Source of the DNA: Rutpela maculata
Taxonomy: Eukaryota; Arthropoda; Insecta; Coleoptera; Cerambycidae
Length of the DNA: 64,000 nucleotides
Direction: 5' to 3'
NCBI GenBank assembly: GCA_936432065.2
Contig: OW386292.2
Location: 99,715,829 to 99,779,828 of the forward strand
Position 1 is the first letter of the stretch. Every line of letters begins with the position of its first letter. The position numbers and the translations under genes are program-made. This document shows positions 19,701 through 28,358 of the stretch, piece by piece. Below the pieces are notes generated by a model, which was given only the letters and a program-made list of their open reading frames with translations, was not told the DNA's origin and searched no databases.

Positions 19701-21960
19701 TCTGACTATTGAGTTGTCTGTAGTCTACGCAGAATCGGTTCTTTCCGTCCTTTTTCTTGACTATCACAATGGGCGAACTAAACGCCGAATGGCTTCGTCT
19801 TATGACTCCCGCAGCTAACATCTTCTCAACTTCCTCTTGGATAATGGTTTTATGCTCTAAGGAATAACGATTTCGACGGATGCGGAACGTACGGTTGTCT
19901 TTCAACTGTATTCGGTGGGTTACCAACCGAGTCGTCGGTTGGCGTAATTGTTCTTGGAATCTGTCTGCGAAATCATTCAAGATTGCTTCATATCGCACTT
20001 GGTGCTCTTCCTCTACATTTTCTGAGGTTAGTTGTACTGGTTCGGCTTCCTCGTCGGGAGCGTTCGTGCCTGCCCAGTAAGCTGAATGTCGGAGCCTGGT
20101 TCCAAAGTATATCGAGTTATTCTGATAGTCCAGGGTGACCTGTTCAGTAATCATCCACCCGTTCCCAAGGATAATGTATTCTACCATGTCCTGCATTACG
20201 TAGGCTTCCAGCCTAGTAGGTTGTCCATTGATAAAAATCGTTTGTCCGACTGGTCCTTGTACGAGCACTGTCGATCCATTCGCCAATTGAACTTCCTGCA
20301 CCTCCGCAGCGGTTACATTTCCCTTGATGAGTTTTTTGTTGATGAACGATTCCGCGGCTCCGGTATCCAGTAACGCCCAGTACATGTTTCCTTCATACTC
20401 GACCTGCACTCTCGGCAGAGGTCTCATATTACGGCGCCTTTCGACGGCTTGTACTAACGTATTCATTCCCATAACTGATGCTTCCGATCGGCTGGTTAAC
20501 GCAAGCGCAGCTCGATTCGAATTCTGGTTTGAAGTTTGTCTTGTATTTTGTGGAATACTTGCAGGTAATTTACGAGTTTCCTTTAAATCGGTTTCGATTT
20601 CAGAGGCGACTTTGGCGAGGTGGTCCATGCTTTCGATGTAGACCCCTCTGAGTGCTGTCCTAATTTCGGGTAATAATAGTTCTATTACTATATCAATTAA
20701 CTCGGCGTCGTCCGCAGTTGAGTTCAGCCGGTTATGTAAAGCGATCTTCTGGGAAATAAACAGCTCAACAGGCTCTGTGGATTGCTTCCTCCCATAAAGT
20801 TGTGCCCGTAGTTTCGATCTAATTGTCCTGTTATTAAATCGTTCTAACAAACGACGTTGAAAACTGTCATAGTCTAAGTGTACTAATCTGTACATCTCTT
20901 GCCAGACTTTGGCGTCTCCACGGAGCTGCGCCACGACGGTAGGCGTCCAGTCCGCATAGTGTAGCTGCGTTCGCTCAAAATGATTTTCGACTTCTTTTAA
21001 GAAGTAATAGGGATCCTCATAATCAGAGCCGCTGTAGGTGATTAGTAATTTCCTATTTTTATTTTGCATTGTGCTGCGCATCGTTTCTCCAAACTTATGC
21101 AATGCGGTTTCGAACATATTGGCATAATAGGCCTGTTCTTCTGTTGGGCGCCACGGGGTTTCATGTTGAAGTCCCAGAAAGTCATCTTGGGTTCTTGCCA
21201 TTCCTTGGGCTCCATGCCTCTGAGGAGTGTCATGCTGTTGTGTGTCTCGGTTTGTCTGAAAACCGTATCTTTCATCGTAGATAGGTTCCCTTGGTACATA
21301 CTGGACATCTCTGTATGTAACAGTTCTTCTTTCGACTTGGATGTATGCATCATCAGGTGCATGCACACTCATCCTTTCTGATTCCCTCCTGGGGGGATAT
21401 TGTGCCGGTTGGGTCGCTTGGTTCGAATGCCCCTTGAGTTGGGCGACATGTCTTCGGCGGGGGGAAAACGTAAGGGGGAACTGTTCTCGGTTCGATGGTG
21501 AGAGCGCCGGGGTGAGCCTCCGCAATTCTGCGCTCCCGACGTCCCGACGCACCTGGCTGTGCATTTCTTGAGGCGGCGTGTCGCTGTGGCCCGAAGACGA
21601 TGCCGTTTCACGCCCCTTGCCAAAGCTTACACCTTTCGGCATCTGCATTTCTCCAGCTTGGCCCTGGCCTGTGCTTCCTTGTGCACTATGGCGAGAGAGA
21701 GCTGGCCTCGCCGTGTGGGTCAGGCTTCCATGCCTCCCAGATCGCCCGACGCGTGCTTCTGGTTCCCTGTCCTGGACGTTGAGTCCGGAATTTGTTGTTG
21801 ACGTGTGTTGCCTCCTGAGTGGGCTCGTCACTACAGTAGTTTGAGGGCTTGGTGTCAAGTCGCGGAAAAAGAATCGAAGGGCTGGATCTTCCTGTAGATT
21901 TTGCCAATCTCTTCTTACGTGAATTGGGGCTGTGTCCGTGCTGCTGCTCGCGCGCGACAT
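16702..21960 (-). CDS. Gag-Pol polyprotein of element B
   Basis: This is an intact 1752-codon frame with the same domain order as in element A: LTR-encoded N-terminus, Gag core, aspartic protease (LLDTGAA), reverse transcriptase (VYLDDIIVYS), RNase H (LQTDAS, ITDSRALTW) and integrase with HHCC finger and DDE core. After that comes WEGPFMILRVLGDNVYEV, a GPY/F-type motif that closes the integrase, followed by a charged, Pro-rich tail ending in DDACPIA. The start at 21960 is chosen because A, B and the LTR copies all share MSRASSSTD from this codon and the encoded protein is conserved from here. Gag and Pol are not separated by a stop or shift, so Gag and Pol would be made at equal molar amounts unless the frame is processed or spliced in some other way. 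Confidence 0.95.
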   Translation of the reverse strand: MSRASSSTDTAPIHVRRDWQNLQEDPALRFFFRDLTPSPQTTVVTSPLRRQHTSTTNSGLNVQDREPEARVGRSGRHGSLTHTARPALSRHSAQGSTGQGQAGEMQMPKGVSFGKGRETASSSGHSDTPPQEMHSQVRRDVGSAELRRLTPALSPSNREQFPLTFSPRRRHVAQLKGHSNQATQPAQYPPRRESERMSVHAPDDAYIQVERRTVTYRDVQYVPREPIYDERYGFQTNRDTQQHDTPQRHGAQGMARTQDDFLGLQHETPWRPTEEQAYYANMFETALHKFGETMRSTMQNKNRKLLITYSGSDYEDPYYFLKEVENHFERTQLHYADWTPTVVAQLRGDAKVWQEMYRLVHLDYDSFQRRLLERFNNRTIRSKLRAQLYGRKQSTEPVELFISQKIALHNRLNSTADDAELIDIVIELLLPEIRTALRGVYIESMDHLAKVASEIETDLKETRKLPASIPQNTRQTSNQNSNRAALALTSRSEASVMGMNTLVQAVERRRNMRPLPRVQVEYEGNMYWALLDTGAAESFINKKLIKGNVTAAEVQEVQLANGSTVLVQGPVGQTIFINGQPTRLEAYVMQDMVEYIILGNGWMITEQVTLDYQNNSIYFGTRLRHSAYWAGTNAPDEEAEPVQLTSENVEEEHQVRYEAILNDFADRFQEQLRQPTTRLVTHRIQLKDNRTFRIRRNRYSLEHKTIIQEEVEKMLAAGVIRRSHSAFSSPIVIVKKKDGKNRFCVDYRQLNSQTEDEVAQLPPIRETLQELGPAKVFSSLDLRSGYWQVAMEESSIPYTAFSTPDGATYEFLVMPFGLKSAPSTFQKLMTEVLAGYLDKFAKVYLDDIIVYSASHEEHVHHLRLVLERLRNHGLRCSLEKCRFGMEALDYLGHRVTALHNKPQEKHVIQIREFATPRTMKELQSFLGTANWLREYVPGFAALSAPLTDLVGKKHFRWTPEAEEAFQNLKEALSKPLTLSRPDPSLPFFLQTDASMQGMGVVLWQQEPSGQRRVISCASAKFTAAERKYHCNEQETLAVIWACKRYRAVLGDRPFTLITDSRALTWFDKFKDERAKLTRWALQLQEFNFTVQHCPGRQNQLPDFLSRHPEGHVPEDGENVDDRLIPPEINLPAEGMTSAEAWEHRGRVPAAFVQPATFTLALLDENDEPASLLDQIRQAQADSEEYQATRARWQELIQQPEEGLAPWQRTLRQDFQVEDGLIWYIRDGRQGLVVPLQFWQRVIHHYHDAAGHPGRDETVAAVRRLYYWPAMVKQIRTHVRHCVICAATKRGGALQAKAPLRPRPPTKPWQVVSFDAMGPYPETRTGNRYLFVLTDTFSNWVELKASPTSGVTVMLQFLTEVFNRWGYPQRIITDNATQFTSLAWERYTRRHDIHAYTSPIYHQQANPVERRSQEIKKALRVEMLNKTENRWDESLSDIMLKLHTRINAATGMSPSQLLLGAPLVKPGEWNHPVNQQEVENNAQQREARVRRAQERQIVYQRDMFPEHREAPIHFEVGELVMVRQFPGTATAFSPPWEGPFMILRVLGDNVYEVDRNGAQHPVHVNDLRPAPFPPPAPNDDETDSDSDPDEPPEVGPARPGPERAGPSARPRTPVQEAQRDIAQPSTSAAPMIGSPRRAVEAARRLQSRSPPQDPSTSRVPILVFRPSKEALLRQCQRDRERILGTPERQLIRRIQEAQERSRQREEDEAGDQGNPELTNLAVPVNYSFHSVTLEDYQEDDPEVSILDDACPIA
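21429..21448 (-). other. Primer-binding site of element B
   Basis: It has the same sequence and position as in A, directly inside the 5' LTR and inside the coding frame, where it is read as part of HVAQLKG. Confidence 0.75.
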
Positions 21961-23599
21961 GATGAAACGCGGCCCGCACTTGGAAACTGAAGCCGAGAAA
22001 GATTCGAAAGTACCACGAAAATTGTCTCTGATAAAATTCGAAAGTACGTCGAAGATTGTCTTTGTGGTTGCGAGGAAAATTAATTCTCTCGCGCCCCGCG
22101 AGATTGATGTTGTGAGACTAGTCCTGATGTATATGAGTGCTTGTACTCATAAACAACGAAGCGTAGTTGAAATGAAATTGTTTGTTCGAAAATGTCCGAG
22201 GCAGCGCTGAATGTTTGGCCCCCAACGGAAACGTGAGTTGAGCGTTCGAAGCGGTGCTGAATTTCTGGCCCCCAACGGAAACGTAATTTGTGAACGTCCG
22301 AGGCGGTGCTGAATTTCTGGCCCCCAACGGAAACGCGTTTTGAGGTGACCCGAAAAAATTTATTTTCTTTAATAATAATTTCGGCGCCGTGTGCACCTGG
22401 GGGATGCTTTCTGCGTTCGTCAGAACGGAAAAATCACTTCACAAAAGTTTACATTTTTTCAAAATACAAAAGTTACAGACTTATTGGTGAATCATTAGTG
22501 GTGCATTTGGGAAAGACGGCTTGTGCTACTTGTTACGCGAGTCAACTTCAACGAGGCACCTGACGGCCTGGTGAATGCAAGTTAATGAGTAGCCGGCGCG
22601 GCACAAGCGATCCCCCTTTGCTGCAGGGCTGGAACTCGGCAACTTGGCTGTAAAAAATGCATAAGAACAATGTCACTTCTGCTCAGCTGGATGGCTTCTC
22701 CGTAGCTTACTGTCTATGCACTGGCTCTACGTTACTAGAGGACTCCCTAGAAGAGGGCTAGCAAAGTAAGAAAGTCTTGTCCTTATCTGAACCTCAGCAG
22801 AGAGTTCGATTGGCAAAATGTCTCTAAGTGCAGGCAGGCAGATGGCCCTGACCTAGATCAATGTTTTTTTGGTTTGAACCTCCTCGGAGAGTTCAACGCA
22901 CTGACTGTCTGAACAGCTGGGGCTGCAGGCTGATGGCCCCGCTACCCAGGTTAAAGTTTATGGTGGTTCTTTACCTTTAAGTCCGGTGTAGAAGCACTTT
23001 TAATTAAATCACTGTGGGAAATAAATTAGACGTTGCGAGGCCTTATGCTCGTTTAGAATTTTATTTATTACAGCTTGTCCTCCTTGGAGCTGAGGGGGTT
23101 TGAGCCCAGCTCTGGTAGGATAGGAAAGAGAGAGGATTCACTCATTCATTAAGACACTCGAATTCGAATAATACCTTATATTAATTAATTTCACCTGGTA
23201 AGGTAGCCAAACTTCCCTAACTCGCGACTCGCGTAATTTAGAAAATAAAACTAATTAATCAGTACTTGTCATTCGCAAATTATCGGTGCCTAGCTGTAGA
23301 AGCTGTGTGTTGAAGAGTTCATCAGTATGCAATGATTAAAAAAAATGTTGGAATTGTTGTTGGACCAGCTGGGGTTACTTCTGAGAGCTCCCTCGGTGGT
23401 GAAGATGAATATGTGCCCGCTGGGGTTACCGCTGTGGGCTCCCTCGGTGGCAGAAAGAAAATGATCGAGTCCCGAAGTGACGTGGAGAGTGCACTGCGAA
23501 TGACTGATAGCGTCACCAGTGTCACAAATATATTTATACTATGCCGGGGAGAAATGCAGCAATTTGATTGGCTGGCTTATTTTCAGCCGGACTATAACA
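21449..23599 (-). repeat. LTR L5 (5' LTR of element B)
   Basis: It is 2151 bp. The promoter is at 23503-23538 and gag starts at 21960, 512 bases before the LTR end. Confidence 0.93.
23503..23538 (-). promoter_or_regulatory. Core promoter of element B
   Basis: TATAAATA (23538-23531, minus) is followed by TCAGT with its A at 23505, a spacing of 33 bases. This is identical to the arrangement in element A. Confidence 0.7.
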
Positions 23600-23603
23600 A
23601 TAT
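23600..23603. repeat. ATAT junction between element B and LTR L6
   Basis: L5 (minus) and L6 (plus) meet head to head around ATAT, giving a longer palindrome with GGACTATAACA on one side and TGTTATAGTCC on the other. Confidence 0.85.
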
Positions 23604-23700
23604 TGTTATAGTCCGGCTTAAAATAAGGCCAGCCAATAGGAACGCTCCATTTCTCCCCAGCATAGTATAAATTAAATGGCAACTCTAAGACAGCCCCACA

Positions 23701-23880
23701 GTGAGTGTGAATTGTAGCGTGTGCAAGCGCTGCAATAGGAGAATAGTGAGAAGAGGAGAAACACTAGTTGTCTTTCTCAAGACACTAGTGTAAAAAGATA
23801 AATAAAGTCCCCCGCCTGGGGACACTTTGTTTTTACCTTCCCAATTCCTTTCCCACTAATTACTAATCATTCTTTTTCAG
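23701..23880 (+). other. Leader of LINE D with strong hairpins and intron-like ends
   Basis: A 13-bp stem with one bulge is formed by 23761-23774 and 23779-23791. AATAAA follows at about 23800, and then comes a second hairpin GTCCCC/GGGGAC (about 23806-23822). The segment begins GTGAGT and ends in a pyrimidine tract plus CAG, preceded by CTAAT-like branch motifs, so it could be an intron of 180 bp. The copy at 57794-57973 has GTAAGT and the same length. Confidence 0.55.
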
Positions 23881-23939
23881 ATTTTATTTTCAGGATAGAG
23901 GATAAGACAAGGGCAATAACACATACTGTGGAGGACAGT

Positions 23940-24278
23940 ATGGACAGCGATAACGGCATGGCAATGAGCGAGGGGTCGTCCAGAGAGCCCTCCCCAGGCC
24001 CATACACCGACCTCGAGTGCCAGTTAATGGAGGAAAACAAAACCCTGCGGGCCCAGATCCAAAGGTTAGAGACCGAACTCCAGCGAGTCAACGACAAGCT
24101 GGAGAGACAACACGGCGAACTTATGGACGCCCTAAGAGCCATCCATGCCAGACAGACCCCCATAGAGCAGGCCCCACAACCCCAGCCCAGCTCCCAGGAC
24201 CAACCCCCACCCACCCAGGCCCAAACAGCCCAAAAAGAGGCCCCCAAAAGAAAGGCTGAAACGGAGACTTCACCCTAG
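23940..24278 (+). pseudogene. LINE D ORF1 N-terminal part
   Basis: The frame starts MDSDNGMAMSEGSS. After a Pro/Ser-rich stretch it has a leucine-heptad segment (about residues 25-65, with ENKTLRAQIQRLETELQ) typical of a short coiled coil, then a Gln/Pro-rich linker ending KRKAETETSP. It could also start at a GTG at 23928. The second copy (58033) continues further in frame, so this copy is broken by a small deletion near 24262. In related elements this is the RNA-binding Gag-like ORF1; here its zinc knuckles are missing because of the internal deletion. Confidence 0.65.
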
Positions 24279-24280
24279 TA

Positions 24281-25305
24281 ACCAAAACTAGGGCGAAAAA
24301 GACGTCCCAGACCCCCCCGATCCAGGCCTGAGGAAGCAGGACTCCTGGTCAGAGGTGAGCCGCAGGCTCAAGGATGCCAGGATCCAATACACCAAGGCCA
24401 AGGTGGTCGGCGAAGGGATCGCCATCACCCCCCAGACGGCGGACGACTACCGCCGAATGACCAAGATGTTCGCGCTTGAAAAGCCGCGCCGGAAGAGAGG
24501 CTTCTGAGAGTGGTCATCAGAGGCATCCCCAGCGGCGTAAGCTGCGAGGACGTGAAGGAGGACCTCCAGGAACAAGGATACTCCCCCACCTCTGTCCTCC
24601 CCCCAGGGACCCAGACGGTTGCTATCGGCGACTTCAACGCCAAGTCCCCGGAATGGCACAGTAGGATCACAAACACTCGAGGACGAGAGCTACTGCGATT
24701 TCTGGGAAGACAGGATGGCAACCTGCTGGTCCTTGGGCCGGAGGCACCGACCCATGACAATGGTGTAACCCGGACCCCGGACGGAGAGGACCTCCATGGC
24801 CCTCTACGCCGACGACACAGCCCTGACTGCCAGATCCTGGAGTGCCAGACTAGCCACCAGAAACCTCCAGGAGGCGGCCACCCTCCTAGAGGACTGGTGC
24901 AACAGATGGAAGGTAGCCGTCAACGCCGAGAAGAGCAAGGCGGTACTCTTCAAGAAGGTAAGAAAACAAAACCCCACAGGTCACGTTTCCATGTTTGGAG
25001 AGGACATCCAATGGCACGACTCCGCCAACTACCTTGGCGTGGTCATGGACAAAGGCCTAACATGGAGAGTGGAGAACGTCGCCCTCAGATCGGCCGTCGA
25101 CGCACCCTGGTTCATCCGCAACGAGGACATCTACAGGGACCTGGAATACACCCCGGTCACTGAGATCATCAAGCAGAAAGCCAGAAAGATGTACGCCCTT
25201 GCCGAGGAGCATGGGAACCCACTAGTCAGGGAGGCAACTGACTATGACCCAGCAGACGCTCCGAGGCACAAGCGGCCGAAGGTGCAGCTCCTGGATAACG
25301 GGTGA
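24281..25305 (+). pseudogene. LINE D fused remnants of ORF1, endonuclease and reverse transcriptase
   Basis: In order, the region shows an ORF1 linker (about 24335-24480), a fragment like the start of a PRE_C2HC domain (RVVIRGIPSGVS, about 24505-24600), an endonuclease fragment (AIGDFNAKSPEWHSR, about 24620-24780) and an RT palm fragment with LYADDTAL (about 24796-25305). The RT fragment continues to a stop after QLLDNG. Between these pieces large parts of ORF1, the endonuclease and RT are gone. None of the fused frames is likely to be functional. The motif style matches Jockey/I-superfamily LINEs. Confidence 0.7.
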
Positions 25306-25883
25306 GTATGAGAAGCATACCACCAACCGACGATCCACCCCCACGGAAGAGACATGACGATCACCCAACCACCCACCCAAGACCCTGCGGGTACCGGACA
25401 AACAACCGTCCAGTACCTGTAGTCCCCCTAGCTCCGGGCAGACCAAAAATGCTACCAAAGCAGTTAGGTCTGCCCTTCCTCGAGCTACACAGCTCATCCT
25501 TACCCTACCGACGATCCGGATGACAGGATGCCTCTTGGCATCTTGTGTACCGGCAGTCACTCCCGCCACAACCCCAAAACACCCAACAGACCGATGACTA
25601 CCCCCCGGGGGGCAAACAAGCTGGCGAAAAAAAGAAGACGAAGACAGAAGAACGCCAGAAGAGGCCTTAGCCAGCAAGGTCCAACGAGCCAGGACCCAGG
25701 GAGGTGGGCCGAAATCGTCTGCACCGCTCACATTTGTGAGTGGGGCCGACGTAAAGTAAGCTCGCCCGCCCTGCACGAGGCTGGTCCCCGGTCTACAGCG
25801 ATGTATTGGGGTAAAGGGCAATAGTCCTGCCCGGCCCCAGTCATCCGAGACCGACATCTTTAGCCAAGAATATTGGCGTTGGC
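25306..25883 (+). other. 3' noncoding region of LINE D
   Basis: No sense gene is supported. About 410 bases of it (from about 25466) recur inverted at 56916-57326 as a 5'-truncated copy. An antisense frame of 211 codons here is broken in that second copy and is not accepted as a gene. Confidence 0.6.
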
Positions 25884-25895
25884 GACGCTATCAGT
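25884..25895 (+). repeat. Left target-site duplication of LINE E
   Basis: GACGCTATCAGT is repeated exactly at 28359-28370 on the other side of LINE E. It is LTR sequence covering the TCAGT initiator. Confidence 0.85.
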
Positions 25896-25973
25896 ATCAT
25901 ATCATATCATCATATCATATAGTCTGCCAGTGCCTGTGAACGATACAACTGTGTTTAACCTCCACTGCCGTAA

Positions 25974-27899
25974 ATGTCGTCGCACCGAGCTAGCAAGATC
26001 AAAGAAGAGCCACCGCCTTACACTACAGCACCTAACTACAAGGTAACTTGGGCCGACCAGGTCGACAATGAAATGGCAGAGAACAATATACCACTACAAA
26101 ACAGATTTGAAGTACTCGCTGACATACACCACCCAGGTAAAACCACAAATCAAGACAAACGAATCGAACAATACGACCAAATCTACCTCAACAAAATCTT
26201 TCCTCCTTACGATCCTAAACATTCAAATCCTGCAATAAACATTTATTACTATAGAAACTTATCTAAATACAAGTTTCCAAAGAAATCTCACTTTAAATAT
26301 CAACTCACAAAAAACCTCAAGGTTCATGAATTTTATACTTATGAAAAACACATTGTTAAGAAAACCTTTCAAGACTCGGACGATGGACAATATTATATTG
26401 ACACACCGTCGCTAACATTTAACACAACCCCAACAACAACAACTACCACTACCACATGTACCATAAGCACAACCCTCACAACTACCCTAACCACAACATC
26501 GACAACAATCCCCAGAATGACCACAACCGAATACGAACTCATTTCTCCAACAACATCCCCAACGCACAATTTACAAATCCCCAACATCAACCCTCTGTTA
26601 ACCCCATCCTCACTATCGCAGGAACTGAACAAAATACTAGAACTTACCAAACAAGCTTTCAACTACAAACCCATACAAACTAACGACTTAGAGCAAATGC
26701 AGACAACACCCTCCCCTATTAACACTACCCCTAACCCAAAAAAAAGAAAAATAAACCAGCAAAACACCCCTCCCATAATTATACACTCGAACACTACAAT
26801 ACAAGAAGCCAAACAAATTAATAAAAAACTACCCGACATACAGACAGTCACAGAACCCACCCCTACACTAACGAAGGGGACCATAAAAAATGATACACCA
26901 ACAATTTCCATATATACTGAGCACCATACGGAAGTAATAGACCTGATTAACAGATACACCACCCAAAAATCGACATACAAATTCAACATTTCTGCACTAA
27001 TTTGTCAATCCAAAACAATCAACGATCATACAATTATAGGTAATATTCTAACCCAAAACAGAGTCGAATATCACACTTACAACCATCTGAACGATAGACC
27101 AGTCAAAGTAGTAATCAAATACATCCCTACTGACGTTAACTTACAAACTATACAACAAGACCTAAACAATAAAAATATTCATATCCAAAGAATAGCCAGG
27201 TTGACCAGTTCTAAAACGGGAACCAAACAACCCCTTCCTATACTGTTAGTAACCATACATAGGGGGGTCGTTGACAGGATGTATGCTCTCAATGAACTCT
27301 GCTCCTTTAAGGTCAGAGTTGAGGACTACGTCAGGCCATCGATCCCCCAATGCTATCGTTGCCAGAGGTTCGGTCACTCCTCGGAGTTGTGTAACCGTGT
27401 CCCACATTGCGTGAGATGCGGACAAACACACGAGGGTGGGAAATGCGCCGCACAGACGTGTAAATGCGTCAACTGCGGCGCGGCCCACCCTTCTAACTTC
27501 AGAGGGTGCCTGGCCTACTTGGCGGCGATGGCCAAATTAAAGCCAGACAACAACCGGCAAAACACAAGACTAAACGACCCACCAGACCCCAATATTAACA
27601 GACAAGCCCTAACGATACAAAAAACCCCAGACACAAAGATATTCCCACCGCTAACACAAACTCAAAGACCATCCTACAGTGAAGCTACAAAAACAAAAAC
27701 AGACCGGACCCACCCCAACGAGACACCAGAGACCGACAATACAAACCCCCTGAAAGATATTTGTAACATCCTAAAAGATTTTAACCTACGGGAAATATTA
27801 AATAAACTTGGGATTCTAATAAACAACCTTAAAAAATGCAACGACCCTATAGATAAGATTTCTATGGTGATAGAAACAATCATTTCCCTTTTTACTTAA
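25974..27899 (+). CDS. LINE E ORF1 (Gag-like nucleic-acid-binding protein)
   Basis: The frame is intact with 641 codons. The first third is charged and Tyr/Lys-rich, followed by a Thr-rich low-complexity stretch (about 145-200). A PRE_C2HC-like domain lies around 325-440 (matching the segment before the knuckles in LINE F). Three CCHC-type zinc knuckles follow from about residue 460: CYRCQRFGHSSELC, CVRCGQTHEGGKC and CVNCGAAHPSNFRGC. The C-terminus (NPLKDICNILKDFNL...) is homologous to the C-terminus of LINE F ORF1. Such proteins bind the element RNA and form the ribonucleoprotein. The absence of any ORF2 behind it means transposition must have relied on an RT supplied by another element. Confidence 0.88.
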   Translation: MSSHRASKIKEEPPPYTTAPNYKVTWADQVDNEMAENNIPLQNRFEVLADIHHPGKTTNQDKRIEQYDQIYLNKIFPPYDPKHSNPAINIYYYRNLSKYKFPKKSHFKYQLTKNLKVHEFYTYEKHIVKKTFQDSDDGQYYIDTPSLTFNTTPTTTTTTTTCTISTTLTTTLTTTSTTIPRMTTTEYELISPTTSPTHNLQIPNINPLLTPSSLSQELNKILELTKQAFNYKPIQTNDLEQMQTTPSPINTTPNPKKRKINQQNTPPIIIHSNTTIQEAKQINKKLPDIQTVTEPTPTLTKGTIKNDTPTISIYTEHHTEVIDLINRYTTQKSTYKFNISALICQSKTINDHTIIGNILTQNRVEYHTYNHLNDRPVKVVIKYIPTDVNLQTIQQDLNNKNIHIQRIARLTSSKTGTKQPLPILLVTIHRGVVDRMYALNELCSFKVRVEDYVRPSIPQCYRCQRFGHSSELCNRVPHCVRCGQTHEGGKCAAQTCKCVNCGAAHPSNFRGCLAYLAAMAKLKPDNNRQNTRLNDPPDPNINRQALTIQKTPDTKIFPPLTQTQRPSYSEATKTKTDRTHPNETPETDNTNPLKDICNILKDFNLREILNKLGILINNLKKCNDPIDKISMVIETIISLFT

Positions 27900-28358
27900 C
27901 AACCCTGAAGCACTCATAATGTAAACCACTAACCAGGGCAAGGGCAAAAAAAAAAAAAAACTGCCAAAAAGAAGATAAACAGCACACTACCAAAAAAAAA
28001 AAAAAAGCCACACCCACGAAAAGAGCCAATGGGCCAAACTTACACTAACACCACCACAATAGATACTGTTCACAAGCTTCACTCCTGCTCCCTACCTTAC
28101 CTACCCACAACACATACCTAAAACAACACGAGCACCTCCACCAAGCAAACCACAACACTGTGCATGCAAACAACCTGATGCAAACAGACACCCCTGCTAA
28201 CCAGCACATGCATACAAACACAAACAACACAACCCACAAACAGAAGAACAAACCGCAATATCAGTCAGCTCACAGAAGCAAGCTATGTTCATCGACAAAC
28301 ATCAACCCGTGGAATGCGCCATAAGGCGGGAGCCACATGCATAAGCACACACTACGAA
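27900..28358 (+). other. 3' region of LINE E
   Basis: It contains two internal runs of about 15 A (around 27946 and 27992), then a C/A-rich part without any supported frame. It ends ATAAG..CACACACTACGAA, shared with LINE F (53029-53046). The A runs are internal, not a terminal poly(A) tail. Confidence 0.7.

Larger units (their letters stand above)
13292..23599 (-). mobile_element. Element B: complete Ty3/Gypsy retrotransposon
   Basis: The element is 10,308 bp and lies head-to-tail with A. Its LTRs (13292-15442, 21449-23599) are both exactly 2151 bp; by eye I noted a single difference (13677 region against 21833). It is flanked by ATAT at 13288 and 23600. Its coding frame has no visible defect and keeps the integrase GPF motif that A lost. 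It is the best candidate for a recently active autonomous copy in the window. Confidence 0.95.
23692..25883 (+). mobile_element. LINE D: internally deleted Jockey/I-type element
   Basis: It starts AGCCCCACAG, exactly as the second copy at 57785, so the 5' end looks complete. Its parts are a structured leader, ORF1 N-terminus, a scrap of ORF1 middle, an endonuclease scrap, an RT scrap and a 3' noncoding part. It ends in TTGGCGTTGGCG-like tandem hexamers without poly(A). It sits in LTR L6 between AAGAC and GACGCTATC, so any target duplication is only about 3 bp (GAC). At least two internal deletions fuse distant coding pieces. Confidence 0.8.
25896..28358 (+). mobile_element. LINE E: ORF1-only Jockey-type element
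   Basis: The element is 2463 bp, flanked by a 12-bp duplication. It has a short 78-bp leader made of ATCAT-like repeats, one intact 641-codon ORF1, and a 459-bp A/C-rich 3' region ending CACACTACGAA. No ORF2 (endonuclease/RT) sequence is present. LINE F ends with the same terminal motif, so E has both authentic ends although it cannot encode its own RT. Confidence 0.85.

Noticed and set aside
23800..23822. Hairpin after AATAAA as a bacterial-type terminator
   Set aside because: The setting is a eukaryotic retrotransposon leader. The hairpin is reported only as structure.
25222..25857. 211-codon minus-strand frame
   Set aside because: It is antisense to the LINE D 3' region, has no recognisable domain and is broken in the second copy (56916-57326).
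26393..26662. Val-rich minus-strand frame
   Set aside because: It is the shadow of the Thr-rich repeat in LINE E ORF1.
27940..28010. A runs as the poly(A) tail of LINE E
   Set aside because: They are followed by about 350 more bases of element ending in the motif shared with LINE F and by the target duplication.
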